Below, in pieces: positions 33,423 through 42,730 of a DNA stretch of 63,235 nt. The DNA is from Bacteroidales bacterium (GTDB lineage: Bacteria > Bacteroidota > Bacteroidia > Bacteroidales > Lentimicrobiaceae). Made by a program: the position numbers and the translations under genes. A model generated the notes under the pieces. The model had not been told where the DNA came from and searched no databases. It was given only the letters and a program-made list of their open reading frames with translations. The stretch's first letter is position 1. Each line of letters opens with the position of its first letter. The stretch is taken from contig JALHHH010000007.1 in assembly GCA_022837485.1 (NCBI GenBank), positions 1-63,235 on the forward strand, written 5' to 3'.

Positions 33423-33619
33423 TTGAAGAACCTCCTTTTTTCGGATTATTTATTTAATTATGCACATAAGTACATAATAAGTTGTTATTTACCGCCAGAT
33501 AGTAAAATAACTATACATTTGGGTGCGGTGCTGACTTACGGACATAAGCGTTTGTTTATCCTCAACCGGAATTTTCCTTTGTTGAGAACGCTTAAATTTT
33601 GGCTGGTTTTATGGAAAGG

Positions 33620-35347
33620 CTATTGAAATAATGCCAGGGCGTCGGCAATAAGTTTACAGTATCCCGGAATCCGGTCCGAAAGCTCTTCCAGGTGTTTAAT
33701 CAGTCTTTTCTCCAATTCGGGTTGTGCTTTCAGTTGATGCAGGTACTCAAGAAATTCGGTAATCAGAAGCCACTCATCCGGATGTTTACTGAGCAATTCA
33801 GCTGCAAATTCGCTGGCATCGAAGGGTATGGTTTCGCCATCTCTCAGGTTTCTCAGTTGTTGGTACAGGGCATGCAGTGCGAGGGCTTCGTTAGTGTGTT
33901 CAATCCTGTGGGTTTTTTCTGCCGGAGGCTCATAACTGAGTTCAAACGCTGCTGCATCGGCCGGTCCCGGCCATGCCGAGGCTATTACAGCACCTATAGC
34001 CATGTCGTACAACCCCCAGGCGGGGTCAAACAGTTTCTCCCCTACGAATGTAACCGTGCAATCGGAGAGCCCCATAATCAGATTCCGGCCCTCACGGCTG
34101 GTGATATATTCACACATGCCGGCGACTTTTACACCGCTTTCAAATTCCAGGCTGACTCTTCTGCCGGTATTGTATCCTGCATCCTGCAACTCCCCAGTGC
34201 TCAGCATTTCAAGGTTCAAGCCTCCCATGAGTTTCCCTACGGGACTCCCAAAACCATGCGTATGATAGGACTTGCCATGGCCAGGCAGTTCCTTATTCTT
34301 GAAACTCAGACTGGTTGGCCCTGCGGTCTTCACGTAAACTACTTTGCCGTCCATAACGACGGAGTCTTCAAACGTACCCGATATCTGAAGTCCGGAACTC
34401 AGTTCTGCCGTGGCCGTATTGGCCGATTCTTCTGCAGCGTTCAGCGCATAAGCTCCGCCCTTTCTAAGTGCCATTCCGTCGGTAAATTCGTTGAGCACAT
34501 CGTTCAGATGCCGGAAGTCGGGAGTTACAAAGAGCTGTGGCTGCTGCGTTGTGATATCAAATCCGGTATGTGCTGCTTCAAGGGAGTAAGATAATTTTCG
34601 TACTGCAGGACTCAGACAATTCATGCTTTCGCCTATGGAGGAAAGCAGTCCGGCTCCGTATATTTTAAAATTTTCTGTATCGCCGATCAGACCATACTCC
34701 ACCGTCCACCAGTGAAGGTTGCGGATAAGGGCCATTTCGCTGGGCTTCCCCATGTTTTTTTCCAGGTATGCAAGCTTTTCTTCGGCTTCTTTTATCGCTT
34801 TCGCGGATGTGTAGGGATCCGCTTTCAAAATGGAAAGGTGCCGGATGGCTTCATACATCTGGTAATCGCGGGCAGACGAAAACGCTTTGGATCCGATTTC
34901 ACCGAAGAATTTCAGGTAGGCGGCATACTCTTCATCGGCAATTATAGGAGCATGACCTGCCGCTTCATGTATGATGTCTGGAGCAGGGGTATAAGCAATC
35001 TGGTCGACCGGGCGGATATCTGCGGCAATAACAAGAACGTTGTAAGCCTGAAATTCCATAAATGCAGCAGGAGGAATAAACCCGTCAACTGCAACGGCTG
35101 CCCAGCCTATCTCTTTTAATATCCGGTTCATGCCGTACATATGCGGGATGGTACTGATGCTTATGCCGGTTTTTTTCAGGCCTCCGGTATAGCTTCCATG
35201 GGCATAATGGCTCAGAAATTTCACATTCTGCCGCATCACATAGCGCCATACCGCTTGATCCTGAGCCGTGTAGCTGTTGTAGGGCTGATCGATCACCAGG
35301 CTTAACAGATGAGGGGGAAGTTTATCCAGTACTTCGTTCGTTTCCAT
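33620..35347 (-). CDS. Aromatic amino acid hydroxylase (phenylalanine 4-monooxygenase-like) with C-terminal extension
   Basis: 575 aa. The hydroxylase core (about 30-300) has the iron triad H127 and H132 in DIIHEAAGHAP and E217 in WWTVEYGLIG. It would convert phenylalanine to tyrosine with O2 and a pterin cofactor. There is no N-terminal ACT regulatory domain. Bacterial enzymes are usually under 300 aa, so the ~275-residue C-terminal part is extra. It contains a beta-rich segment (KVVYVKTAGPTSLSFKNKELPGHG) and a helical end (EWLLITEFLEYLHQLKAQPELEKRLIKHLEEL), of unknown role. Together with hppD, hmgA and fahA it starts phenylalanine breakdown. Tyrosine or tryptophan as substrate cannot be excluded. 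Confidence 0.88.
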   Translation of the reverse strand: METNEVLDKLPPHLLSLVIDQPYNSYTAQDQAVWRYVMRQNVKFLSHYAHGSYTGGLKKTGISISTIPHMYGMNRILKEIGWAAVAVDGFIPPAAFMEFQAYNVLVIAADIRPVDQIAYTPAPDIIHEAAGHAPIIADEEYAAYLKFFGEIGSKAFSSARDYQMYEAIRHLSILKADPYTSAKAIKEAEEKLAYLEKNMGKPSEMALIRNLHWWTVEYGLIGDTENFKIYGAGLLSSIGESMNCLSPAVRKLSYSLEAAHTGFDITTQQPQLFVTPDFRHLNDVLNEFTDGMALRKGGAYALNAAEESANTATAELSSGLQISGTFEDSVVMDGKVVYVKTAGPTSLSFKNKELPGHGKSYHTHGFGSPVGKLMGGLNLEMLSTGELQDAGYNTGRRVSLEFESGVKVAGMCEYITSREGRNLIMGLSDCTVTFVGEKLFDPAWGLYDMAIGAVIASAWPGPADAAAFELSYEPPAEKTHRIEHTNEALALHALYQQLRNLRDGETIPFDASEFAAELLSKHPDEWLLITEFLEYLHQLKAQPELEKRLIKHLEELSDRIPGYCKLIADALALFQ

Positions 35348-35360
35348 TGATTGCGTTGTT

Positions 35361-35368
35361 TACCTTTG
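35361..35368 (+). promoter_or_regulatory. Predicted -7 box of the glycosyltransferase-miaA operon
   Basis: TACCTTTG is an exact match to the favoured form of TAnnTTTG. It lies in the divergent gap between the hydroxylase and the glycosyltransferase. The leader would be about 100 nt. No -33 TTG at standard spacing. Confidence 0.5.
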
Positions 35369-35477
35369 CAGTGAATTGCTGCATACCTTTCCGCAATTAC
35401 AGGATCGCATCCCGCAAAAAAAATCAGGAAAGATCAACCGTATGCAGTAATGTGTATGTGTATCTAACAACAAAAGC

Positions 35478-36686
35478 ATGCCGAAAGTTTATGCCACTCT
35501 TCCCGTGCTTAATGAATCGGAAAACATTCCTTATCTGATTGAGGATTTCCGGGCACAGAATTTCCCGGAAAGTGTGCTTGTGGTATGCGTCAATCAGCCG
35601 GAAGAGTGGTGGGACAATCCCGGGAAGGCAGAGGTGTGCCGCGACAACGCCCTTACGCTCGGTTACCTTAATTCGCTGACAGGAACTGAGATAGTGGTTA
35701 TCGACCGCAGCAGCAGGGGAAAAGGCTGGATTGGAAGAAAACACGGGGTAGGTTGGGCGCGTAAGATTGCAATGGACGAGGCCTCGCGTATGGCCGCTGA
35801 CAACGATATAATCGTCAGCATGGATGCCGATACCCGCTATCCGGCAAATTATTTCAGTTCTGTAGTCCGCCAGATGAACAACTATCCCGCTGCGACCGGA
35901 CTTTCGGTGCCTTATTATCATAAACTTACCGGAGAAGAAGATGCGGATCGCTGCATCCTTCGCTACGAGTTGTATATGCGCAATTATAACCTGAATATGA
36001 TGCGCATAAACAATCCGTATGCTTTTTCGGCAATTGGATCCGGTATGGCGTGCTCGGCATTCAATTACCGAAGAGTTGGGGGGCTTAGCCCGAAAATGAG
36101 CGGTGAAGATTTTTATTTCATTCAGAAACTGCGAAAAGCCGGTCCCGTTATCGTGGATTGCGATGCCGTGATTCATCCGGCGGCCCGCTTTTCCGACCGG
36201 GTTTATTTTGGGACAGGCCCTGCAATGATACGCGGAAGAGGCGGGAACTGGGACAGTTATCCTGTTTACCCCATGACGGCATTTGACCGGGTGAAGAAAA
36301 CGTACGATCTTTTTGAGAAGTTATTGGTTTTCGATGTGGAAACACCTATGGATGCTTTTATCCGCAGCATTTCGGAAGGCAAACCATTCTGGGAGCCCCT
36401 GCGTAAAAATTCACCGGTACTCCCGGCTTTCCAAAAGGCGTGTATGCAGCGTCTCGACGGATTGCGCATTCTTCAGTATCTGAAAACGGTGAATGGATTT
36501 TTCCCGGGGAGCAATGAGGACCGCATAAACGAGCTGCTTTTTCTGCTTTCATCCAGCGGGAAGCTTTCAGAAACTCCTGCATTAATTGCTTCGTTCAGCA
36601 ACGATCCGATAAATCGGCTGGATGCCATACGCAACGTGCTTTTTGAAGCGGAAAGAGCCATGCAAAAAGAGAAACAGATGGTATGA
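35478..36686 (+). CDS. Family 2 glycosyltransferase
   Basis: 402-aa cytoplasmic GT-A type transferase. The N-terminus is YATLPVLNESENIPYLIEDF, the metal-binding DxD is D116-A-D118 (VSMDADTRYP), and a later acceptor-side motif is SGEDFYFIQKLRKAGPV. No membrane helices are evident. The donor and acceptor are unknown; it is not next to other glycan genes. Its last four bases (ATGA) overlap the start of miaA, so the two are translationally coupled. Confidence 0.85.
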   Translation: MPKVYATLPVLNESENIPYLIEDFRAQNFPESVLVVCVNQPEEWWDNPGKAEVCRDNALTLGYLNSLTGTEIVVIDRSSRGKGWIGRKHGVGWARKIAMDEASRMAADNDIIVSMDADTRYPANYFSSVVRQMNNYPAATGLSVPYYHKLTGEEDADRCILRYELYMRNYNLNMMRINNPYAFSAIGSGMACSAFNYRRVGGLSPKMSGEDFYFIQKLRKAGPVIVDCDAVIHPAARFSDRVYFGTGPAMIRGRGGNWDSYPVYPMTAFDRVKKTYDLFEKLLVFDVETPMDAFIRSISEGKPFWEPLRKNSPVLPAFQKACMQRLDGLRILQYLKTVNGFFPGSNEDRINELLFLLSSSGKLSETPALIASFSNDPINRLDAIRNVLFEAERAMQKEKQMV

Positions 36687-37612
36687 GTGAAAAACCAATG
36701 ATTGTCATACTCGGGCCTACGGCTTCGGGCAAAACCCGGGTAGCAGCACTGCTGGCAGCCAGTACAGGGGGTGAGGTGATTTCGGCCGATTCTCGTCAGG
36801 TGTATAGAGGAATGGATATCGGAACCGGAAAAGACCTGAATGACTACATCGTTGAGGGAGTGCGGGTTCCTTCGCATCTACTGGATATTGCCGAACCAGG
36901 AACTGCCTACACCATCTATCACTACCAGCACGATTTCAGAAGAACTAGAGCCGAAGTGGAAAGCAGGGGTAAGCAGGTAATCGTATGCGGAGGCAGCGGT
37001 ATGTACCTCGAAACGGCCCTGGGCTTGTACGCGTTGCCAGAAGTGCCTCCTGATCCGGACTTTCGGGCACGTGCCGCCGGCATGAGCCGGGATGAACTGG
37101 TAAGCATGCTTTTTTCTCTTACCCAACCTCACAATACTACCGATCTGGACGACAGGGAGCGGCTGGTCCGTGCCATTGAAATCGCAAAGGCAGCTCCGCA
37201 TGAACCGACGGAACAAGTACTTCAGCAACGCATACGGGAGTCGGAAAAACACCTTGTAACCGGAATATCCCTTCCCAGGGAGGTTGTCCGCGAAAGAATT
37301 ACCCGGCGGCTGCAGACACGCTTGAATGAAGGAATGTTGAATGAAATCGAAAATTTATTGAACACAGGTGTGACGCCGGAGGAGTTGATGTATTACGGTC
37401 TCGAATACAGGTATCTGACGCTTTACGTGACCGGTAAAATAGGTTACGACCGGATGTTTTCAGATCTAAATACGGCCATACATCAGTTTTCGAAGCGGCA
37501 AATGACGTGGTTTCGCCGTATGGAGAAAAGAGGCATACCCATACGATGGATCGACGGAAGGCAGAGTCCTTCCGACATTGCCTCGGAAATCGGGGCTATG
37601 ATCAGTGGTTAG
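36683..37612 (+). CDS. miaA: tRNA dimethylallyltransferase
   Basis: 309 aa. Adds a dimethylallyl group to A37 of tRNAs that read codons starting with U. P-loop GPTASGKT is at 11-18, followed by the conserved SADSRQVYRGMDIGTGKDL, the substrate region LDIAEPGTAYTIYHYQHDF, and GGSGMYLETAL. The C-terminal part has YYGLEYRYLTLYVTGKI and the FSKRQMTWFRR motif. The start overlaps the glycosyltransferase stop by 4 bp. Confidence 0.95.
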   Translation: MSEKPMIVILGPTASGKTRVAALLAASTGGEVISADSRQVYRGMDIGTGKDLNDYIVEGVRVPSHLLDIAEPGTAYTIYHYQHDFRRTRAEVESRGKQVIVCGGSGMYLETALGLYALPEVPPDPDFRARAAGMSRDELVSMLFSLTQPHNTTDLDDRERLVRAIEIAKAAPHEPTEQVLQQRIRESEKHLVTGISLPREVVRERITRRLQTRLNEGMLNEIENLLNTGVTPEELMYYGLEYRYLTLYVTGKIGYDRMFSDLNTAIHQFSKRQMTWFRRMEKRGIPIRWIDGRQSPSDIASEIGAMISG

Positions 37613-37698
37613 ATTTTTTTTTGATTTCTGAAACAAAATGTGTTTGATATTGTTGATTAAAACGCACTAAAAAATTAAACAAAAATAATAGCTGGTCT

Positions 37699-40089
37699 AT
37701 GCGGGCGATATTTTTTTCTATTGTTATTCTTCTGGTGATCCAGGCGGATGTTTTCGCGCAAAGCGGAGTGATCCGCGGAAGGGTTTACAATTCGGCCAAT
37801 AACGAGCCGGTACCGTTTGCCAACATCATCGTTTTCGGCACCAATATAGGTTCAACATCCGATCTGGACGGGAATTTTACATTCACAGGCATTGCCCCGG
37901 GATTTGTGAAGCTTGCGGCATCTTCGGTAGGGTTTGAAAGCTACATAAGTGAGGAAATTCAGGTAACCAATGCCAGGACAGCATACATCGACATACCAAT
38001 GCAGGAAACATCCATTCAGCTTGAGCAGGTGGTTGTAAAGGCTTTCCCTTTCCGGAAAACGGAAGAGAGTCCGGTTTCAATGCGTACCCTTGGAATTGGT
38101 GAGATCGAAAAGAGTCCCGGTGCCGGACGCGACATCTCCAAGGTAATTCAGGCTCTGCCCGGTGTAGCAACCACAGTTTCGTTTCGCAACGATCTACTGG
38201 TGAGAGGCGGAGGCCCTGCTGAAAATCGTTTTTATCTCGACGGAATGGAGATCCCGAATCTGAACCACTTTGCCACGCAGGGTGCATCGGGAGGCCCGAT
38301 AGGGATCGTTAATACCGATTTTATCCGTGAAGTGGATTTTTATTCCGGTGCATTCCCGGCAAACCGGGGAAATGCACTGAGTTCCGTTCTTGAGATGCGA
38401 ATGGTAGACGGGAACCCTGAACGTATCGTTACCAAAGCATCCGTAGGGGCTTCCGATCTCTCGATCACACTCAATGGGCCTTTGATGGAAAATACAACCT
38501 TTCTCTTCTCTGCCAGAAGATCATACCTGAGTTTTTTGTTCGATGTTATTGGACTTCCTTTTCTTCCCACTTACAACGATTTTCAGTTTAAAGTCAAAAC
38601 CCGCCTTGATCAGAAAAATGAAATTACCATTCTCGGAATTGGTGCCATAGATCAGTTCAAGCTGAATACCGGACTGCAAAATCCTGATGAAGGGCAGAAA
38701 TATATACTGGATTACCTCCCGGTGAATGAGCAGTGGAACTATGCCATTGGTGCCGTATACCGGCATTATCGCGGCAATTCATACGATACCTGGGTTATTA
38801 GCAGGAACATGCTCAATAATGTGGCATACAAGCATATTGACAATAACGAAAATCTCCCCAGAACGCTCGATTATGTTTCGCAGGAGATGGAGAATAAAAT
38901 AAGGTATGAGAATACCTCCCGGATCAGTAGTTTTAAATTTCTGGCGGGAGCCGGAGGAGAATATGCCCGTTATACTACCGAAACTTTTACGAAAGTATTT
39001 ATTCCCAGGGCAACCGACACCCTGCTCGCACTGAATTACGGATCAGAAATTGATCTGTTTAAATACCATGTATTTGGTCAGTTAAGCCGCAACTTTATAA
39101 GTGACAGGCTTGTACTTTCTCTGGGATTGCGTACCGACGGCAATTCCTATTCTGAAAGCATGGCAAATCCCCTGCAGCAGTTGTCTCCACGATTTTCTGC
39201 TGCCTATGCGCTTACGGGAAAGCTTTTTTTAAACTTCAATACCGGAAGATATTTCCAGATGCCTGCCTATACTACCCTGGGTTACCGCGATTCGGACGGT
39301 ACACTTCTTAACAAACTAAACAAGTTACGTTACATCGAATCCGATCACCTGGTAGCAGGTCTTGAATACCGTCGGCGCGACGATGTTAAGGTTACACTGG
39401 AGGGATTTTATAAGCTTTATGGAAATTATCCCGTTTCCGTTACCGATTCCATCTCTCTGGCCAACAAGGGAGGAGATTTTGGTGTTGTAGGTAATGAGGA
39501 GGTATATTCAGGAGGAAAGGGTCGGTCGTACGGACTTGAGCTTTACGTACGCGAACGCCTGATGGAAAAAACTAGCATCATTCTGTCGTATACGCTTGTT
39601 CGAAGCGAATTTAAGGACGTTAACGGAAATTTTATCTCTTCAGCCTGGGATAACGGCCATCTGCTCAATCTTACTTTATTTCACGAATTCAAGCGAAACT
39701 GGAGTGCGGGTGTGAAATGGAGGTTTGCAGGAGGTACCCCATATACTCCCTGGGATATTCAGCGTTCTTCCCTGCGCGATGCATGGGAAGCACGCAGGCA
39801 GGGATATCCGGATATTGAACGTTTCAACACGGAGCGTACCGATAATTTCCAGCAGCTGGATCTTCGCATCGACAAGGAATATTTCTTCGAGAGGTTTTCG
39901 CTTAATTTTTATATAGACGTGCAGAATCTTTACAATTATCAGCAGCAGGGAAGACCCGACCTGATTACGGTAAAAGATGCTTCGGGTCGGGATGTGGTGG
40001 ATCCCGTCACCGGGAATTACAGTCTGAAGGAGGTTGTTAATACCTCTGGTACTCTGCTGCCTTCGGTCGGAATTATCGTTGAATTCTAA
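37699..40089 (+). CDS. TonB-dependent receptor with carboxypeptidase-like N-terminal domain
   Basis: 796 aa with signal peptide (MRAIFFSIVILLVIQADVFAQ). A carboxypeptidase-regulatory-like beta-sandwich (about 22-110: GRVYNSANNEPVPFANIIV ... LEQVVVKAFPF) is followed by a plug domain (ISKVIQALPGVAT; NDLLVRGGGPAENRFYLDGMEIP) and a beta-barrel ending in LPSVGIIVEF with a terminal aromatic, as outer-membrane proteins require. There is no SusD partner. It is followed closely by the secreted protein at 40103. Substrate unknown. Confidence 0.9.
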   Translation: MRAIFFSIVILLVIQADVFAQSGVIRGRVYNSANNEPVPFANIIVFGTNIGSTSDLDGNFTFTGIAPGFVKLAASSVGFESYISEEIQVTNARTAYIDIPMQETSIQLEQVVVKAFPFRKTEESPVSMRTLGIGEIEKSPGAGRDISKVIQALPGVATTVSFRNDLLVRGGGPAENRFYLDGMEIPNLNHFATQGASGGPIGIVNTDFIREVDFYSGAFPANRGNALSSVLEMRMVDGNPERIVTKASVGASDLSITLNGPLMENTTFLFSARRSYLSFLFDVIGLPFLPTYNDFQFKVKTRLDQKNEITILGIGAIDQFKLNTGLQNPDEGQKYILDYLPVNEQWNYAIGAVYRHYRGNSYDTWVISRNMLNNVAYKHIDNNENLPRTLDYVSQEMENKIRYENTSRISSFKFLAGAGGEYARYTTETFTKVFIPRATDTLLALNYGSEIDLFKYHVFGQLSRNFISDRLVLSLGLRTDGNSYSESMANPLQQLSPRFSAAYALTGKLFLNFNTGRYFQMPAYTTLGYRDSDGTLLNKLNKLRYIESDHLVAGLEYRRRDDVKVTLEGFYKLYGNYPVSVTDSISLANKGGDFGVVGNEEVYSGGKGRSYGLELYVRERLMEKTSIILSYTLVRSEFKDVNGNFISSAWDNGHLLNLTLFHEFKRNWSAGVKWRFAGGTPYTPWDIQRSSLRDAWEARRQGYPDIERFNTERTDNFQQLDLRIDKEYFFERFSLNFYIDVQNLYNYQQQGRPDLITVKDASGRDVVDPVTGNYSLKEVVNTSGTLLPSVGIIVEF

Positions 40090-40102
40090 ACCTGCAGAAA
40101 AG

Positions 40103-40915
40103 ATGGTAATGCGGAATTTTAAAACTTTTATGAAAATGAACACAAACGGAAACACCATAAAAAGGGCGTCATTGATGGTTGCCGCTCTCCTGTTTGCCAG
40201 CATCTGGCTGGTATCCGATGCTGCTGCACAGTGGTTTAAGAAAACAGCAAAGCCAGAGGAGCATATTACCCTTGTAACCAATCCGGGTGGGGAAGGTCCC
40301 GAACTTGATGTCACATTTATCAAAGGCTCTGGCTTCAATCATCCGCTTATGGTTTTCTGGATAGAAGATTTGGAAGGAAATTATATTCAGACACTGTACG
40401 TTTCCCGCTCCATTGCCAGAGGCGTCTATGATTACGGCGACAAACATACAGGGCGGTGGATGCCCGGAGAAATTTCTCGCCCGGCAGCACTTCCATACTG
40501 GGCACATAAGCGTAATATTCTTAACGACATTGGCAATTACATGCCAAAACCTGGTTTTGAGGTGCCCGATGCCTATTCCGGAGCTACGCCTAAGGCCAGC
40601 TTTACATTGGAAACCAGGCCCGACAAATCCGTCAGCGGAAAATTCCGCATACTTATGGAAATCAACCAGACTTGGGACTGGAACCGTTACTGGACCAACA
40701 ATAAATTTCCGGGAGATAAAGAGTACCGGACTTCATCGCAGCCGGCCGTGGTGTATGCCGCAGAATTGGATCCGCAGGAAAAGTGCGTGGAGGTCGTTAT
40801 GAAACCCATTGGCCGCAGTCACCACTCCGGAGCCGACGGCAGACTATATTCCGATTTGGAAACCCTTACAACCGCTCTGCAGATTGCTTCTGAAGTCCGG
40901 GTTAAACTGAAATAA
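40103..40915 (+). CDS. Secreted protein, weakly DUF2271-like, downstream of a TonB receptor
   Basis: 270 aa from ATG 40103, 13 bp after the receptor stop; ATG 40130 or 40136 are possible alternatives. A signal segment (RASLMVAALLFASIWLVSDAAAQ) is present. The middle part, PLMVFWIEDLEGNYIQTLYVSR and RWMPGEISRPAALPYWAHKRN, recalls DUF2271 proteins (a W-I-E-D-x-x-G pattern followed by a W/A-rich stretch), but this is by eye and uncertain. The C-terminal half is rich in aromatic residues (NQTWDWNRYWTNNKFPGDKEY). The tight spacing suggests it works with the TonB receptor, perhaps as a periplasmic or surface partner. Confidence 0.6.
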   Translation: MVMRNFKTFMKMNTNGNTIKRASLMVAALLFASIWLVSDAAAQWFKKTAKPEEHITLVTNPGGEGPELDVTFIKGSGFNHPLMVFWIEDLEGNYIQTLYVSRSIARGVYDYGDKHTGRWMPGEISRPAALPYWAHKRNILNDIGNYMPKPGFEVPDAYSGATPKASFTLETRPDKSVSGKFRILMEINQTWDWNRYWTNNKFPGDKEYRTSSQPAVVYAAELDPQEKCVEVVMKPIGRSHHSGADGRLYSDLETLTTALQIASEVRVKLK

Positions 40916-40964
40916 CCGGGAAGGTTCCAGGCCTGAGCCTTATGTCGGACAGTTTCTGAACGCA

Positions 40965-41627
40965 TCAGTCGTGCGCTTTATCACCCAGCATGGGGACAAA
41001 ACGAAAAACTCCATGCTGACGGGTTGTGAAAGATCCGTCATCTTCGCGGGTTACGGTAGTCATAACCTGATAATCTTCTTTATCGACGGGAATAACCAGG
41101 ATACCTCCGGGTTTAAGTTGTGCGGTAAGTGCTTCGGGAATAAACGGTGCACCTGCTGTTACGATGATCCGGTCGAAGGGTGCGAAAGCCGGAAGACCTT
41201 TATATCCATCTCCGAAAAAGGTACGAATCCGGTAACCGGCTTCAGGGAGCATTTCCTTTGCTTTTGTGTAAAGTGTACGCTGACGCTCCACGGAGAAAAC
41301 CTTGGCACCCATCTGGAAAAGAATGCTTGCCTGGTAGCCCGATCCCGTTCCAACCTCCAGAATTTTATCGCCTTTACGAACCTGCATAAGCTGCGTTTGA
41401 AATGCTACGGTAAAGGGTTGTGAAATGGTTTGTCCGGCACCGATGGGAAACGCCTTGTCTTCATAGGCAAACTCCAGAAATCCCGAGTCGAAAAACCAGT
41501 GTCTGGGAACTGCTTCCATTGCAGCCAGTACGCCGATATCGGTGATTCCTTTTTGCTTTACTGCTTCAACCAACTTCTTCCTCAGCCCCTTATGCCTGAA
41601 TGAGTCCGTAAATTTCCCTGTCGTCAT
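40965..41627 (-). CDS. pcm: Protein-L-isoaspartate O-methyltransferase
   Basis: 220 aa from the ATG at 41627. The in-frame ATG at 41660 lies inside the predicted -7 box (41658-41665) and is therefore unlikely. The enzyme methylates L-isoaspartyl residues in aged proteins using S-adenosylmethionine. Visible motifs: VPRHWFFDSGFLEFAYEDKAFPIGAGQTISQPFTVAFQTQLM (blocks), SAM motif I LEVGTGSGYQASIL, FGDGYKGLPAFAPFDRIIVTAGA, and LKPGGILVIPV. Monocistronic and divergent from the oxidoreductase. Confidence 0.93.
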   Translation of the reverse strand: MTTGKFTDSFRHKGLRKKLVEAVKQKGITDIGVLAAMEAVPRHWFFDSGFLEFAYEDKAFPIGAGQTISQPFTVAFQTQLMQVRKGDKILEVGTGSGYQASILFQMGAKVFSVERQRTLYTKAKEMLPEAGYRIRTFFGDGYKGLPAFAPFDRIIVTAGAPFIPEALTAQLKPGGILVIPVDKEDYQVMTTVTREDDGSFTTRQHGVFRFVPMLGDKAHD

Positions 41628-41657
41628 GCAATTCTTCGGATGTTTATGAATTGTGGC

Positions 41658-41674
41658 CAAAATTAGTAATTTCG
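41658..41674. promoter_or_regulatory. Back-to-back -7 boxes of pcm and the Gfo/Idh/MocA gene
   Basis: Minus strand TAATTTTG (41665-41658) serves pcm. Plus strand TAATTTCG (41667-41674, one change from TAnnTTTG) would serve the oxidoreductase. Only one base separates the two boxes, so polymerase binding at one should exclude the other. Confidence 0.45.
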
Positions 41675-41708
41675 CAGGGTTTAACTAACCATCCAATTAT
41701 TTTCTTCT

Positions 41709-42698
41709 ATGCTCAAAATTGGAGTACTGGGTGCAGGGCACCTTGGAAAGATCCACCTGAAATGCATTAAGCAGACAACGGTTTATGAACTTGTGGGGTT
41801 TTACGATGCCGATCCGGCCAATGCCGCTGCGGTGGAAGCCGACCTTGGCATTAAAGCTTTCGCCGGCGTTGACGAGCTTATCGACCAGGTAGATGTGGTT
41901 GACATTGTCACCCCCACGCTTGCCCACTTTGATTGTGCATCCAAGGCTCTGAAAAAATTCCGGCATGTGTTTATTGAAAAGCCGGTTGTTACCACCCCTG
42001 CTGAAGCAAAAGCCCTGATAAGTCTGGCCGAGGAGGCAGGCGTTAAGGTTCAGGTAGGTCACGTAGAGCGGTTTAATCCTGCCTTTATCGCGGCTGCGCC
42101 GTATATTCAGAATCCAATGTTTATAGAAACCCACCGGCTGGCGCAGTTCAACCCTCGCGGCACCGATGTTCCCGTGATTCTGGATCTTATGATTCACGAT
42201 ATCGATATCGTACTGAGTATTGTGAAAGCCAATATCCGTAAAGTAAGTGCAAGCGGTGTTGCCGTTGTGAGCGATACTCCCGATATAGCCAACGCCCGTA
42301 TCGAATTCGATAACGGTTGTGTTGCAAATCTCACGGCCAGCAGGATCTCGATGAAAAATATGCGGAAGTCGCGGTTCTTCCAGCGGGATGCTTATATTGC
42401 CGTCGATTTTCTTACCAAGAAGACTGAAATCATCCGGATGCAGGGTATAGATCCGGAAAAGGCCCGTCCGCTCGATATGATTCTCGACCTTGGCCCGGGA
42501 AAGCAACCCAAACAAATCCTCTTTGAAAATCCGGAAGTTTTGCCGCTCAATGCCATTCAATCTGAACTTAAGCGTTTTGCCGACGCAATTATTTCCAATA
42601 CTCCTCCGCCGGTTACCATCAACGACGGATATGCGGCCCTTGATCTGGCTTATCAGATTATCGGTAAAATGAACAGTGCTGCTAACCGCGTGGAATAA
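41709..42698 (+). CDS. Gfo/Idh/MocA family NAD(P)-dependent oxidoreductase
   Basis: 329 aa. N-terminal Rossmann fold with GVLGAGHLG (G8, G10, G13) and the family lysine in the E-K-P motif (HVFIEKPVVT). The C-terminal alpha/beta domain includes GHVERFNPAF, HRLAQFNPRGTD and DLMIHDIDIVLSIV, where the paired histidine/aspartate region lines the active site. Such enzymes oxidise or reduce sugars and related alcohols. The next genes down include a sugar-phosphate transferase, so a role in surface polysaccharide precursor synthesis is plausible, but a 39-nt hairpin and 111-bp gap separate them. Confidence 0.9.
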   Translation: MLKIGVLGAGHLGKIHLKCIKQTTVYELVGFYDADPANAAAVEADLGIKAFAGVDELIDQVDVVDIVTPTLAHFDCASKALKKFRHVFIEKPVVTTPAEAKALISLAEEAGVKVQVGHVERFNPAFIAAAPYIQNPMFIETHRLAQFNPRGTDVPVILDLMIHDIDIVLSIVKANIRKVSASGVAVVSDTPDIANARIEFDNGCVANLTASRISMKNMRKSRFFQRDAYIAVDFLTKKTEIIRMQGIDPEKARPLDMILDLGPGKQPKQILFENPEVLPLNAIQSELKRFADAIISNTPPPVTINDGYAALDLAYQIIGKMNSAANRVE

Positions 42699-42730
42699 TC
42701 CCGGAAAAAAGTTTAAAAAATATTTTATTT

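Noticed and set aside
33423..33626. 67-codon plus-strand frame between the heme operon and the hydroxylase
   Set aside because: It begins with TTG, has no ribosome-binding context, ends inside the hydroxylase gene and resembles no protein.
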